A stretch of 64,000 nt of DNA from NCBI GenBank assembly GCA_015068125.1, contig SVLD01000006.1, positions 1-64,000 on the forward strand. The letters run 5' to 3'. Origin of the DNA: Oscillospiraceae bacterium. Lineage in GTDB: Bacteria; Bacillota; Clostridia; Oscillospirales; Oscillospiraceae. The position numbers and the translations under genes are program-made. Position 1 is the stretch's first letter. The number at the start of each line of letters is the position of its first letter. Below the pieces are notes generated by a model that was given only the letters and a program-made list of their open reading frames with translations, was not told where the DNA came from and ran no database searches. Of this stretch, positions 15,011-24,083 are shown piece after piece.

Positions 15011-17203
15011 TTGGAAACCTTTCAGGCACATTACGATACCATGCGGCAGGCGATTTTGGAATGTCTGCCGGTAACCGATATGGATTTGGTAGACCGGGCG
15101 GTGGAATATGCCCGTAATAAGCACAGACAGCAGCTGCGCAAGGACGGCTCCCCCTATATCATCCACCCCCTGGCTGTTGCCGAGATCGTGGCGGAGATGG
15201 GTCTGGATCTGGACGCAGTGCTGGCAGCGCTGCTTCACGACTGCATTGAAGACACCGACGCTTCCCATGAGGAGATCGAAAAGATCTTCGGCCAGACCGT
15301 CGCGGAACTGGTGGAAGGCGTTACCAAGCTGACCCGTGCCAATTTCTCCAGCACCGAGCAGGCCCAGATGGAGAACCTGCGGAAAATGTTCATGGCTATG
15401 TCCAAGGATATCCGGGTGGTTCTCATTAAAATCGCCGACCGGCTTCACAATATGCGTACCATGCAGTACCAGTCCAGCGGCAAGCAGATCAGCAAGTGCC
15501 GGGAAACCATGGATATTTACGCCCCCCTTGCCCACCGGCTTGGTATGCAGAAGATCAAATGGGAGCTGGAGGATATCGCCCTGCGGTATCTGGATCCCGA
15601 GGATTACGAGCACATCATGACCTACCTCAATGCCCACAAGGAGCAGGACGAGGCCTTCATGAACACCATCCAGAACACCATCTCCCAGCGGCTTTCCGTG
15701 GTGGGTATCTCCAATACCACCTACGGCCGTATCAAGCATGTGTACTCCATCTACCGGAAGATGCAGACCCAGGGAAAGACCATGGATGAGCTGTACGATG
15801 TGTACGCCTTCCGGGTCATCGTGGACACCATCCCCAACTGCTACAATGTCTTAGGTCACATCCACGACCTGTTTAATCTGGTGCCGGGTCGGTTTAAGGA
15901 CTATATCTCCACCCCCAAGCCCAATATGTATCAGAGCCTGCACACCACCGTCATCGGCAAGCAGGGCATTCCCTTCGAGGTGCAGATCCGCACCTGGGAT
16001 ATGCACCAGACCGCGGAATACGGCATCGCCGCCCACTGGAAATATAAGCAGGGCACCGGCGACGGTAACGAAAAGGACTTCGAGTGGGTGCGGCATCTGC
16101 TGGAAAGCCAGCAGGAGTCCGATCCCGAGGAATATGTCCAGTCCCTGAAGATCGATATGTTCGACGACGAAGTTTTCGTCTTTACCCCCAAGGGACGGAT
16201 CGTTTCCCTGCCCGCCGGCTCTACCCCCATCGATTTTGCCTATGCCATTCACTCCGGTGTCGGCAACTCCATGATCGGCGCCAAGGTCAACAACCGCATT
16301 GCCAACATCGATATACCTTTGAAAAACGGCGACATTGTGGAGATTCTCACCTCCAAATCCGCCAAGGGTCCCAGCCGTGACTGGCTGAATATCTGCAAAT
16401 CCAACCAGGCCCGCACCAAGATCAAGCAGTGGTTTAAGAAGGAAAAGCGGGAAGAAAATGTCATGCACGGCCGTTCCTCCTTTGAAGCGGAAATGCGCCG
16501 TGTGGGTCTGCCCCTGAGCATCACCATCGACCCCGAGGTTGGCCCTCAGCTTTTGAAAAAGCTGTCCTTTGACGACTGGGAGGATATGTACGCCGCCATC
16601 GGCTACGGCGGTCTGACCGCTGTGAAGGCCGTGGGCCGCATCCGGGATGACATCAACCGGGCTATGAAGGTTCAGGCCAACGACAAGCTGATGCAGTCTC
16701 CCCTGCGCACCTCCCCGGACAGCGACAGTATTCGCCACAACCGCCACGCCGTCAACGGCGTTATTGTGGAGGATATCGACTCCTGCATGATCAAATTCGC
16801 CAAATGCTGCACCCCGGTGCCCGGGGATGCCATTGTGGGCTTTATTACCAAGGGCTTTGGCGTTTCCGTCCACCGCTGCGACTGCCCCAACGCCGCCAAC
16901 CGGGCGGATCCCATCCAGGCCGCCCGTTGGGTTCGAGTACGCTGGGCAAACATTGAGGAGCAGCCCTTTGAAACTACCCTGGAGCTGGACTGCATCACCC
17001 GTGACGGTCTGCTTTTGGATGTGGCCACCACCATGACCACCGCCCGGGTTCGGGTGAAGGAGCTCAACGGCAGAGATCTGCCCGGCGGCCGCAGTGTGTT
17101 TGTGGTGCGCTTTGAAGTCCGGAATGTGGCAGAGCTGGATGCCATCCGCAACAAGCTGCTGAACATCCGGGATGTGGTCGGCTCTCGCAGAGGACAAAAT
17201 TAA
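15011..17203 (+). CDS. relA: Bifunctional (p)ppGpp synthetase/hydrolase
   Basis: About 730 residues with all Rel domains: HD hydrolase (catalytic H76-D77 in LLHDCIEDT), RelA/SpoT synthetase, TGS, and C-terminal zinc-finger (CCTPVPGD)/ACT region. It makes and degrades the stringent-response alarmones in response to starvation. The TTG at 15011 is taken as start since it leaves a normal N-terminus; an ATG at 15041 is the alternative and neither has a strong ribosome-binding site. Directly downstream of recJ and ahead of dtd, an order common in Clostridia. Confidence 0.96.
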   Translation: METFQAHYDTMRQAILECLPVTDMDLVDRAVEYARNKHRQQLRKDGSPYIIHPLAVAEIVAEMGLDLDAVLAALLHDCIEDTDASHEEIEKIFGQTVAELVEGVTKLTRANFSSTEQAQMENLRKMFMAMSKDIRVVLIKIADRLHNMRTMQYQSSGKQISKCRETMDIYAPLAHRLGMQKIKWELEDIALRYLDPEDYEHIMTYLNAHKEQDEAFMNTIQNTISQRLSVVGISNTTYGRIKHVYSIYRKMQTQGKTMDELYDVYAFRVIVDTIPNCYNVLGHIHDLFNLVPGRFKDYISTPKPNMYQSLHTTVIGKQGIPFEVQIRTWDMHQTAEYGIAAHWKYKQGTGDGNEKDFEWVRHLLESQQESDPEEYVQSLKIDMFDDEVFVFTPKGRIVSLPAGSTPIDFAYAIHSGVGNSMIGAKVNNRIANIDIPLKNGDIVEILTSKSAKGPSRDWLNICKSNQARTKIKQWFKKEKREENVMHGRSSFEAEMRRVGLPLSITIDPEVGPQLLKKLSFDDWEDMYAAIGYGGLTAVKAVGRIRDDINRAMKVQANDKLMQSPLRTSPDSDSIRHNRHAVNGVIVEDIDSCMIKFAKCCTPVPGDAIVGFITKGFGVSVHRCDCPNAANRADPIQAARWVRVRWANIEEQPFETTLELDCITRDGLLLDVATTMTTARVRVKELNGRDLPGGRSVFVVRFEVRNVAELDAIRNKLLNIRDVVGSRRGQN

Positions 17204-17244
17204 AACTGAACAAAAATGCTTAGTCACGGCAGTACAGAGTGCTC

Positions 17245-17352
17245 TTGGCTCCCTCTTTGATGGAGCTGGCAAAAATCTCTGATTTTTGACTGAGGGAGTA
17301 CTCCCCCAGTCACACTGTTCGCGTGACAGCCCCCTCAGCGAGGGGGCCAAGG
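17245..17352. repeat. Palindromic intergenic element, family P, copy 3
   Basis: Two inverted ends meeting at GGGAGTACTCCC. Left inner hairpin has CAAAAATC/GATTTTTG arms; right inner hairpin has GTCACAC...GCGTGAC arms; outer hairpins are GGCTCC...GGAGC and GCCCCCTC...GAGGGGGC. It fills most of the 182-base gap between relA and dtd. Confidence 0.85.
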
Positions 17353-17385
17353 CGTTGCTTTCAACTATAAAAAAGAGGTGCTAGT

Positions 17386-17853
17386 ATGCGCGCTGTACTG
17401 ACAAGAGTTTCCTCCGCCTCCGTGGCCATCGACGGTCAGACCGTCGGTGCCATCGGCAAGGGCTTTCTGATCCTGCTGGGCGTAGGCCCCAACGATACCG
17501 AAAAGGAATGTCGGTATCTGGCGGAAAAAGCCCTTGGCCTGCGGATCTTTGAGGACGAAAACGGCAAAATGAATCTAGGACTGGACGCCGTAGACGGCGA
17601 AGTTCTGGTAGTCAGCCAGTTCACCCTCTACGGCAACTGCCGCAAGGGCCGCCGCCCCAGCTTCACCGATGCCGCCGGTCCTGAGTTAGGCAACACCCTG
17701 TACGAAAAATTCCTGTCCATCTGCGCCGAACTGGGCTATCCCCCCCAGCATGGCCAATTCGGTGCGGATATGAAAGTTTCCTCCGTCAACGACGGCCCGG
17801 TGACCCTGATTTTGGACACCGACCAGCTGATGGACACCCCCCGGAGGAACTGA
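17386..17853 (+). CDS. dtd: D-aminoacyl-tRNA deacylase
   Basis: 155 residues, usual length. Removes D-amino acids (and glycine from tRNA-Ala) from mischarged tRNAs. Shows the two active-site motifs SQFTLYG (near residue 79) and the Gly-cisPro containing NDGPVT (near 132). AGAGGTG precedes the ATG. It overlaps nothing but is followed after one base by the MBL-fold gene, indicating tight coupling; rel-dtd-MBL is a common Firmicutes order. Confidence 0.96.
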   Translation: MRAVLTRVSSASVAIDGQTVGAIGKGFLILLGVGPNDTEKECRYLAEKALGLRIFEDENGKMNLGLDAVDGEVLVVSQFTLYGNCRKGRRPSFTDAAGPELGNTLYEKFLSICAELGYPPQHGQFGADMKVSSVNDGPVTLILDTDQLMDTPRRN

Positions 17854-17854
17854 T

Positions 17855-18466
17855 ATGCTGAAAATCCAAACCCTGGCCCTGGGCAATTACCAAACCAACT
17901 GCTACATCCTCCGGGAGGAAACTGCCAATACCTGCGCCCTTATCGACCCCGGCTGCGATGCCGGATATGTCCTGGAAACCGTCGCAAGGCAAGACTTAAC
18001 TGTGGAGGCGATTTTGCTGACCCACGGCCATTTTGACCATGTGGGCGCGGTAGCGGAAATTACCGAAAAAACCGGCTGCGAGCTTTGGATGCATCCCGGA
18101 GATCACCAACCGCAAAACGGCTATATGGCCGGCTTTTTCTACCCCCTCTCCAACCGGAAGCTGCTCAATGTCCGCTACTGCGACGAGGGCGATACCATTG
18201 CGGTCGCCGGACTGACTATCTCTGTCCTGGCTACCCCGGGCCACACCGAAGGCTCCGTCTGCTACGAATGCGAGGATGCCTTGTTTACCGGAGATACCCT
18301 CTTCGCCGGCTCCTGCGGCCGGACAGACCTCCCCGGCGGCAGCCATAAGGTGATCCAGGCCTCCCTGGCGCGACTGGCCAATTTGGAGAAGAATTACGCC
18401 GTTTACCCCGGCCACGGGGAAAGCTCTGACCTGGCCACCGAAAAACGCAGTAACCCCTACCTGTAA
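17855..18466 (+). CDS. MBL-fold metallo-hydrolase (glyoxalase II-like)
   Basis: 203 residues with the metallo-beta-lactamase motif THGHFDH near residue 54 and further metal ligands in TPGHTEG and PGHGESS. The short length lacking the glyoxalase II C-terminal helical domain fits the YqgX-type hydrolases found beside dtd and relA. Substrate unknown; a thioesterase or glutathione-independent role is possible. GGAGG is inside the end of dtd. hemZ follows after 23 bases. Confidence 0.88.
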   Translation: MLKIQTLALGNYQTNCYILREETANTCALIDPGCDAGYVLETVARQDLTVEAILLTHGHFDHVGAVAEITEKTGCELWMHPGDHQPQNGYMAGFFYPLSNRKLLNVRYCDEGDTIAVAGLTISVLATPGHTEGSVCYECEDALFTGDTLFAGSCGRTDLPGGSHKVIQASLARLANLEKNYAVYPGHGESSDLATEKRSNPYL

Positions 18467-18489
18467 ATTTTTCCTGCGAGGAAATCTCT

Positions 18490-19908
18490 ATGACTTTGAC
18501 ACTCATCGGCCATGAGGACCGGTACGCTGTGGAGCAGCTGCAAATGTCGCTGTTTGACCACAGCTCCGAGGGAAGCGCGGTTTCCGCCCTCCATCGGAGC
18601 AAGCACTGGCTCACCGCCGTTACCACCATAATCAAAGACGGACAAACCGTCACTGCCCGCCGCCGTCTGAAAGCCGATCAGGAAACTGTCCGACTGCGGC
18701 GGCAGCTTCTGCAGCAGTGCTATTATCAGGCGGCCATACAGCTCCTGCCTGCGCTGCCTGCCTGGGGCGCATTGGCAGGGGTTCGCCCCACCAAAATCTC
18801 CACCCGGCATTTTCTGGAGGGCGGCACTCCCGAAAGCGCTGACAAGCTGCTGAAGGACATTTACTATGTCACCCCTGAGCGCCGGGCGCTGGCCATCGAC
18901 TGCTCCCTGTCCACTGCCAATGCTGTGGCGCAGATGAACGATGCCGACATTTCCCTGTATGTGGGCATTCCCTTTTGCCCCACCCGGTGCGCCTACTGCA
19001 GCTTTGTCAGCCGCTCCATCGGCAAGCGCACGGAGCTTTTGGATCCTTACCTGGCGGCTTTGGCGCGGGAAATCCGCATCACCGGCGAACTTATGGCAAA
19101 ATCCGGGAAAACCGTGCGTACCATTTACATAGGCGGCGGCACGCCCACCACATTGTCCACGCCCCAGATGGCAAAGCTGCTGGATACCATCCGGGATGCC
19201 TTTGACCTGTCCCGGTGCATGGAATTTACCGTGGAAGGCGGTCGGCCGGACACCTTGGATGCGGAAAAGCTCCTGGCCATCCGTCAGCACGGCGCTGACC
19301 GCATGAGCATCAACCCCCAGACCATGATAGACCCGGTGCTGAAAGCCTGCGGTCGTCCCCATACCGCTACGGATGTGCAAAAGGCCTACCGCTGGGCCGT
19401 GGACGCCGGTTTTGACGCCATTAACATGGACTTGATCGCCGGCCTGCCCCAGGACGATTTTGACGGTTTCCGCCATTCTCTGGACACAGTGGCCGCCCTG
19501 ATGCCTGCCAACATCACCGTCCACACCCTGGCGCTGAAAAAAGGCGCAGACCTCTTTGAAAAGCGGGCTCATTTACCCTCTGCCCAGGAAGTCACCCGGA
19601 TGGTGGACTACGCCAACGAAACACTGCGAAGCCTGGGCTACAAGCCCTACTATCTCTACCGGCAGAAATATATGTCCGGCTCCTTTGAAAATGTGGGCTG
19701 GAGCAAAGACGGCAAGGACTGCCTGTACAACATTTACATGATGGAGGAACTCCATTCTATCGTCTCCCTGGGCGGCGGCGGTATGAACAAGGTCAATCTC
19801 CCCGATGGCCACCTCCAGCGGTTCCACAACCCCAAATTCCCGGAGCAGTACATCGAAATGATCGACACTGTCCTGGAGGACAAAAAAGCCCTGTTTGAAT
19901 TGCTGTGA
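18490..19908 (+). CDS. hemZ: Coproporphyrinogen dehydrogenase HemZ-like radical SAM protein
   Basis: 472 residues. A ~155-residue N-terminal extension precedes the radical-SAM core with C163-x3-C167-x2-C170 (PFCPTRCAYC), and GGGTPTTL follows. Matches HemZ, the oxygen-independent coproporphyrinogen III oxidase-like family of Bacillus and Clostridia. No other haem genes are nearby, so its true substrate here is open. It is the last gene of the relA-dtd-MBL-hemZ run. Confidence 0.9.
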   Translation: MTLTLIGHEDRYAVEQLQMSLFDHSSEGSAVSALHRSKHWLTAVTTIIKDGQTVTARRRLKADQETVRLRRQLLQQCYYQAAIQLLPALPAWGALAGVRPTKISTRHFLEGGTPESADKLLKDIYYVTPERRALAIDCSLSTANAVAQMNDADISLYVGIPFCPTRCAYCSFVSRSIGKRTELLDPYLAALAREIRITGELMAKSGKTVRTIYIGGGTPTTLSTPQMAKLLDTIRDAFDLSRCMEFTVEGGRPDTLDAEKLLAIRQHGADRMSINPQTMIDPVLKACGRPHTATDVQKAYRWAVDAGFDAINMDLIAGLPQDDFDGFRHSLDTVAALMPANITVHTLALKKGADLFEKRAHLPSAQEVTRMVDYANETLRSLGYKPYYLYRQKYMSGSFENVGWSKDGKDCLYNIYMMEELHSIVSLGGGGMNKVNLPDGHLQRFHNPKFPEQYIEMIDTVLEDKKALFELL

Positions 19909-19910
19909 AA

Positions 19911-19950
19911 AAGGCCCCTTTACACAAGGGGGCTCGCACTTTGTGCTCCA
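19911..19950. repeat. Truncated family P end / possible terminator after hemZ
   Basis: AAGGCCCC...GGGGGCTCGC hairpin followed by a GCACTTTGTGC hairpin, i.e. one degenerate family P end. It may serve as terminator for hemZ, although no T-run follows. Confidence 0.55.
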
Positions 19951-20009
19951 ACAGCGCGATAAACTGAAACTTGAAACCTCACTTTCACAACGAAAGGAAG
20001 CTTTATACA

Positions 20010-21335
20010 TTGGACATTTTAATTTCCAACGTCACCATTGTGACCATGAATGAGCGCATGGATGTGCTTTTTGGCGCATACTTAGGCGTAGCCCAGGGAA
20101 AAATCTCCTATATCGGCAAAACCGCACCGGAGGAAAAGCCCCAAACCATCGTAGACGGCACCGGCATGGTGCTGCTGCCGGGTCTTATCAACTGCCACAC
20201 CCATCTGGCCACCACGGTGCTGCGCAGCTATTGCGACGACCTCAGCGCCAAGGAAGCCCTGGAACAGCAGCTGATGCTGGAATCCAGGATGGATCGCCGC
20301 TGTGCCAAGGCCTCTGCCCTGCTGGGCATCGCCGAGTGCCTGCGGTTCGGCGTGACCTCCGTTTCCGATCTGTATTACTATCCCGATGCCGTGGCGGAAG
20401 CCGCCGCGGAAAGCGGCATTCGGGCAAATATTGCCCTGTCCGCCTACCGATTTATCGATCAGAACGAGGAATTCGATTTTGAAACCGATGAGCAGTGCGC
20501 AGAGCTGCGACGGGTTGTGGAAAAATGGCATGGTCACGATAATGGCCGCATCAAGATCGACGCCGGCATCCACAGCGAGTACACCAGCAACCACAAGCTG
20601 TGGGAAGGCTTGGTGGGCTATGCCGTCGAGCAAGGATTGGGCTTCCAGCTGCATCTGGCAGAAACGCAAAATGAGGTGGACTCCTGTCTGGATCGCACCG
20701 GCCTGGGTCCTGCGGAGCTCTTAAGCTGCCATGGCGTTTTGAATCTGCCTGTTACCGCCGCCGGCTGCGGCTGCCTGACGCCCGAAGATCAAGCCTTGCT
20801 GGGTAAAAAGAAAATTTCCGCCGTAGCCTGCCCCCTGGAGGCCGCCAAAAACGGCAACCCCACCCTGGCTGTACTGGATTGCGTAAAGGCCGGTATGAAT
20901 GTGGCACTGGGTACCGGCGGCGCCATTGAGGCCGGCAATCTGGATCTGTTTGAAGCCATCCGTGGTATCGCCATGGCTGCCCGAAGCGCTGCCGGCGACC
21001 CTGCCGTCCTGCCTGCCGCCGCGGCACTGATGATGGCCACGGTTTGCGGCGCAAGAGCCCAGGGCAGAGCCGAAACCTGCGGCATGCTGAAAGAGGGCTT
21101 CGACGCGGATATGTGCCTGGTGGATTTCTCCGCCCCCCATCTGATCCCCTGCCACAATGTCCTCAACGCCCTGACCTTCAGCGCCAAGGGCGGCGATGTG
21201 GCCATGACCATGGTAGGCGGCAAGATTTTGTACCAAAACGGCACTTTCCCCACCATCGACCTGAAATCCGCCGTGGAGGATCTGACCCTTTACGCCATCC
21301 CCCGGCTGTTTCATGACGAGAAAGGAAGCACCTAA
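20010..21335 (+). CDS. Amidohydrolase of the MTA/SAH-deaminase type, lacking the catalytic Asp
   Basis: 441 residues from a TTG start at 20010, with AAAGGAAG 9 bases before it; the ATG at 19971 has no such site. The fold matches 5-methylthioadenosine/S-adenosylhomocysteine deaminases and chlorohydrolases: HTH metal motif H63-T-H65 in INCHTHLATT, a metal His in IHSEYTS, and LHLAET. In place of the usual VALGTD, the protein reads VALGTG with G303 where the metal-binding, proton-transferring Asp belongs. It may be catalytically altered or non-enzymatic. The spoVB-like gene starts 2 bases after its stop, indicating an operon. Confidence 0.85.
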   Translation: MDILISNVTIVTMNERMDVLFGAYLGVAQGKISYIGKTAPEEKPQTIVDGTGMVLLPGLINCHTHLATTVLRSYCDDLSAKEALEQQLMLESRMDRRCAKASALLGIAECLRFGVTSVSDLYYYPDAVAEAAAESGIRANIALSAYRFIDQNEEFDFETDEQCAELRRVVEKWHGHDNGRIKIDAGIHSEYTSNHKLWEGLVGYAVEQGLGFQLHLAETQNEVDSCLDRTGLGPAELLSCHGVLNLPVTAAGCGCLTPEDQALLGKKKISAVACPLEAAKNGNPTLAVLDCVKAGMNVALGTGGAIEAGNLDLFEAIRGIAMAARSAAGDPAVLPAAAALMMATVCGARAQGRAETCGMLKEGFDADMCLVDFSAPHLIPCHNVLNALTFSAKGGDVAMTMVGGKILYQNGTFPTIDLKSAVEDLTLYAIPRLFHDEKGST

Positions 21336-21337
21336 CC

Positions 21338-22930
21338 ATGTCTGACACCTCCAAAAAGCAATCGTTTCTGCATGGCACCATGCTGCTGGCGCTGTCCACT
21401 GCCATCGTAAAGCTCATCGGTGCTTTCTATTCCATACCCCTCAAGCACATCATCGGCGACCAGGGCTTCGGCTACTACTCCACCGCTTATGAGATCTACA
21501 CCTTGCTTCTGATGATCTCCACCGCCGGTCTGCCGGTGGCCATGAGCCGGATGATCAGCCAGGCAAGCTCCCTGGGACATTATCGCCAGGTGCGGAAGAT
21601 CTACACCGTATCCCGAACCATTTTTCTGACATTGGGCCTGGTGGGCGCAGTGCTGATGACTGTTTTCTGCCGCCAGCTGGCCAATTTCCAGGAGCAGCCC
21701 GATGCCTGGGCAGCCATCGGTACCCTGGGCCCCTGCTGCTTCCTGATCTGCCTGATGAGCACCTACCGGGGATTCTTCCAGGGACAGAGCAATATGCGCC
21801 CCACCTCCGTCAGCCAGGTGCTGGAGGCTGTGTGCAAGCTCATCGTGGGCATCGCCGCCGCGGTGTTGCTGACGATGTATACCACCACCAAGGCATACCC
21901 CGCCGCCGGTGCCATCTTCGGCGTGACCATGAGCTGCCTGCTGTCCTCCATTTACCTGAATTACTGCTTCCGCAAGGCCTATAAGGATATCCCCATGACC
22001 GACGAAAGCGTTTCCTCCGGCAAGGACATTGCAAAAAGCCTGCTGGCCATCGCCATTCCCATCACCATCGGCTCCGCAGGTCTGCAGATTCTCACCGTGC
22101 TGGAAACCAAGATCTATATGGGTCAGCTTTTGGAAGTCATGCCCCAGGAGTCTGCGGACATTCAAAAGGGCATCTACAACTTCACCCAGAAGATTTTCAA
22201 TATGCCCTGTGCCTTTATTACCCCCATCACCATCAGCGCTATTCCTGCCATTACCGCCCAGATCACCCGGAAGGAACTCTCCGCCGCTAAGGCCACCGAG
22301 GAATCCGCTGCCCGGGTCACCGCCCTCATCAGTGCCCCCTGCGCTGTGGGACTGGCAGTGCTGGCTGGCCCCGTTACCGGCCTTCTGGGCGGCTACACCG
22401 GCCAGAGTCTCCAGCTTTCCACAAGCCTGATGGCAATTTTGGGTATCTGCATCCTGTTTAATGCCACAGTTCTGCTGACCAACGCCATTATGCAGGCTCA
22501 CGGCCATGTAAATCTGCCGGTGGTAAATATGTTTGTCGGCGGTATCATCAAGCTGGTGGCGGTGTTTATCCTCACCGGCAATCCCAACATTGGCATTCTG
22601 GGCACTCCCATTGGCAGCTTGCTGTGCTATGTGTCCATCACAGTGCTGAACCTCATCGCCATGGGCCGGGTTCTCCCCGACGCCCCCCGAATCGCCCGGA
22701 ATATGCTCCGGTCCGTCCTGGCGGCAGTCATCATGGGCGCGGCGGTTTTTGGCGTGTACTACGGCATCGCCGCTCTGGGCATTACCAGCCGGGTCATTCT
22801 CTGCGGCGCACCACTGGCAGTAGGCGTCGTGGTGTACCTTTTGGCGGCTATCAAACTCCGTGCCATCACCCGGGAGGATTGTTTGCTCCTGCCTAAGGGC
22901 GAAAAAATCGCGAATTTGCTCCATTTGTAA
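21338..22930 (+). CDS. spoVB: SpoVB-like polysaccharide/lipid flippase
   Basis: 530 residues with about 14 membrane segments, of the MOP superfamily (MurJ/Wzx/SpoVB). The N-terminus (SFLHGTMLLALSTAIVKLIGAFYSIPL...GYYSTAYEIYTLLLMISTAGLP) closely follows the SpoVB pattern. SpoVB is implicated in spore cortex peptidoglycan synthesis; vegetative paralogues may flip lipid II or teichoic precursors, so the exact role is uncertain. AAAGGAAG precedes the ATG. The amidohydrolase is immediately upstream. Confidence 0.86.
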   Translation: MSDTSKKQSFLHGTMLLALSTAIVKLIGAFYSIPLKHIIGDQGFGYYSTAYEIYTLLLMISTAGLPVAMSRMISQASSLGHYRQVRKIYTVSRTIFLTLGLVGAVLMTVFCRQLANFQEQPDAWAAIGTLGPCCFLICLMSTYRGFFQGQSNMRPTSVSQVLEAVCKLIVGIAAAVLLTMYTTTKAYPAAGAIFGVTMSCLLSSIYLNYCFRKAYKDIPMTDESVSSGKDIAKSLLAIAIPITIGSAGLQILTVLETKIYMGQLLEVMPQESADIQKGIYNFTQKIFNMPCAFITPITISAIPAITAQITRKELSAAKATEESAARVTALISAPCAVGLAVLAGPVTGLLGGYTGQSLQLSTSLMAILGICILFNATVLLTNAIMQAHGHVNLPVVNMFVGGIIKLVAVFILTGNPNIGILGTPIGSLLCYVSITVLNLIAMGRVLPDAPRIARNMLRSVLAAVIMGAAVFGVYYGIAALGITSRVILCGAPLAVGVVVYLLAAIKLRAITREDCLLLPKGEKIANLLHL

Positions 22931-23008
22931 AATAATCCTTGCTTTTTTGGTAAAAATATGGTAATTTAGTCAATGGAGAACAAATAAAAATTAAAGGGGA
23001 TTTGTATT

Positions 23009-23284
23009 ATGAACAAAACCGAACTCATCGCCGCCGCCGCTCAGAACGCCGGTGTCACCAAGAAGGACGCAGAGCGCGTTCTGAACGCTGCTATCGATGC
23101 CATCACCGCCGCTCTGGTCAACGGTGACAAGGTCCAGGTTTCCGGCTTCGGCATTTTCGAAGTCCGTGACCGCGAGGCTCGCATCGGCCGCAACCCCCAC
23201 ACCAAGGAAACTGTGGAAATTCCCGCTACCCGCGTTCCCGCTTTCAAGGCCAGCAAGGCGCTGAAGGACGCTGTCAAGAAGTAA
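23009..23284 (+). CDS. hup: HU family DNA-binding protein
   Basis: 91 residues, begins MNKTELIAAAA and has the HU signature GFGIFEVRDREARIGRNP. Nucleoid protein that bends DNA. AAAGGGGA precedes the ATG. rqcP follows 3 bases later, the usual hup-yabO order of Firmicutes. Confidence 0.97.
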   Translation: MNKTELIAAAAQNAGVTKKDAERVLNAAIDAITAALVNGDKVQVSGFGIFEVRDREARIGRNPHTKETVEIPATRVPAFKASKALKDAVKK

Positions 23285-23287
23285 TTT

Positions 23288-23527
23288 ATGCGGCTTGACA
23301 AATATCTGAAGGTATCCCGGCTCATCAAGCGCCGCACCGTTGCCAATGAGGCCTGCGATAACGGCCGCATCAGCGTCAACGGACGGGTTGTGAAGGCCAG
23401 CTACGAGGTCAAGCTGGGTGACCGCATTGAGATCACCATGGGACCGAAAACCGTAGCCGTGGAAGTCCTGCAGATCACCGAAACCGTCCGCAAGGACGAT
23501 GCCGGTGCTATGTATAAGCAAATATGA
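23288..23527 (+). CDS. rqcP: S4-domain RNA-binding protein RqcP (YabO)
   Basis: 79 residues forming a single S4 domain (MRLDKYLKVSRLIKRRTVANEAC...GRISVNGRVVKASYEVKLGDRI). RqcP binds 50S-peptidyl-tRNA complexes with RqcH and drives poly-alanine tailing in ribosome quality control. Size and position after hup match RqcP/YabO. The operon ends with a strong terminator overlapping the end of the coding region. Confidence 0.93.
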   Translation: MRLDKYLKVSRLIKRRTVANEACDNGRISVNGRVVKASYEVKLGDRIEITMGPKTVAVEVLQITETVRKDDAGAMYKQI

Positions 23528-23530
23528 AAA

Positions 23531-23564
23531 ACAGAGGGGAGCTGTGCTCCCCTCTGTTTTTTTA
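23531..23564 (+). terminator. Terminator after hup-rqcP
   Basis: Twelve-base perfect arms (23531-23542 and 23546-23557) followed by a run of T. Confidence 0.94.
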
Positions 23565-24080
23565 GAAGTTGATTTTTTTAATCACCTTGGTTATGGGGTG
23601 AAAACATACCGAAACCGTCACCAATGTGCAAATCGATTGCGGAATTACAGCGTACAGCGATTGCAGAAAGTAGGCCATAGCCGCATTGGGATGGAAGGCA
23701 AACAGCAGCGGCGTGATGACATCGTCAAGTAATGTGAACAGCACGGTAAATACCACGGCAGATGCCACTATGATAACCGTTTTGACAAAAGACATTTCCC
23801 CAGAAAAACGTCTTCCCAGCCAACCGAAAAAAACCGCAAACAGGTTATAGTAGATCAGGTACAGTACGATGACATTGATTTGAAACCCGAACAGAAAACA
23901 CCGCAGCAAGGAAAAAGTGGTGGCGATGGCAATTCCGTGGGAAATGCCGAAACAGAAGCAAAAGCAAAGCATCATCACAGTCACGATTTCGATACCGGAT
24001 ATGCTGCTGAGCGCCAGCTGGCTGCCGATGAGCAGCGCAACGCACATCGCCACACGAACGATAAATTTTGTCTTGTTCAT
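23562..24080 (-). CDS. ECF transporter S component, cobalamin-riboswitch regulated
   Basis: 172 residues, about six hydrophobic segments, basic N-terminus (MNKTKFIVRVAM) and KVIKK end, as in substrate-binding S components of energy-coupling factor importers. It needs the shared EcfA/A'/T module encoded elsewhere. Its gene is 3 bases after the DUF4430 lipoprotein and lacks any Shine-Dalgarno sequence, so translation probably depends on coupling to the lipoprotein. The shared cobalamin riboswitch points to cobalamin or a corrinoid precursor as substrate; folate, another metal or a queuosine-type ligand would not normally be B12-controlled. Confidence 0.82.
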   Translation of the reverse strand: MNKTKFIVRVAMCVALLIGSQLALSSISGIEIVTVMMLCFCFCFGISHGIAIATTFSLLRCFLFGFQINVIVLYLIYYNLFAVFFGWLGRRFSGEMSFVKTVIIVASAVVFTVLFTLLDDVITPLLFAFHPNAAMAYFLQSLYAVIPQSICTLVTVSVCFHPITKVIKKINF

Positions 24081-24083
24081 TGG

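Noticed and set aside
13098-15029. 643-residue minus-strand open frame opposite recJ
   Set aside because: Low-complexity Gly/Gln/His-rich translation typical of an antisense frame of a GC-rich gene.
15851-17350. 499-residue minus-strand open frame opposite relA
   Set aside because: Same reason; its start lies in a family P repeat.
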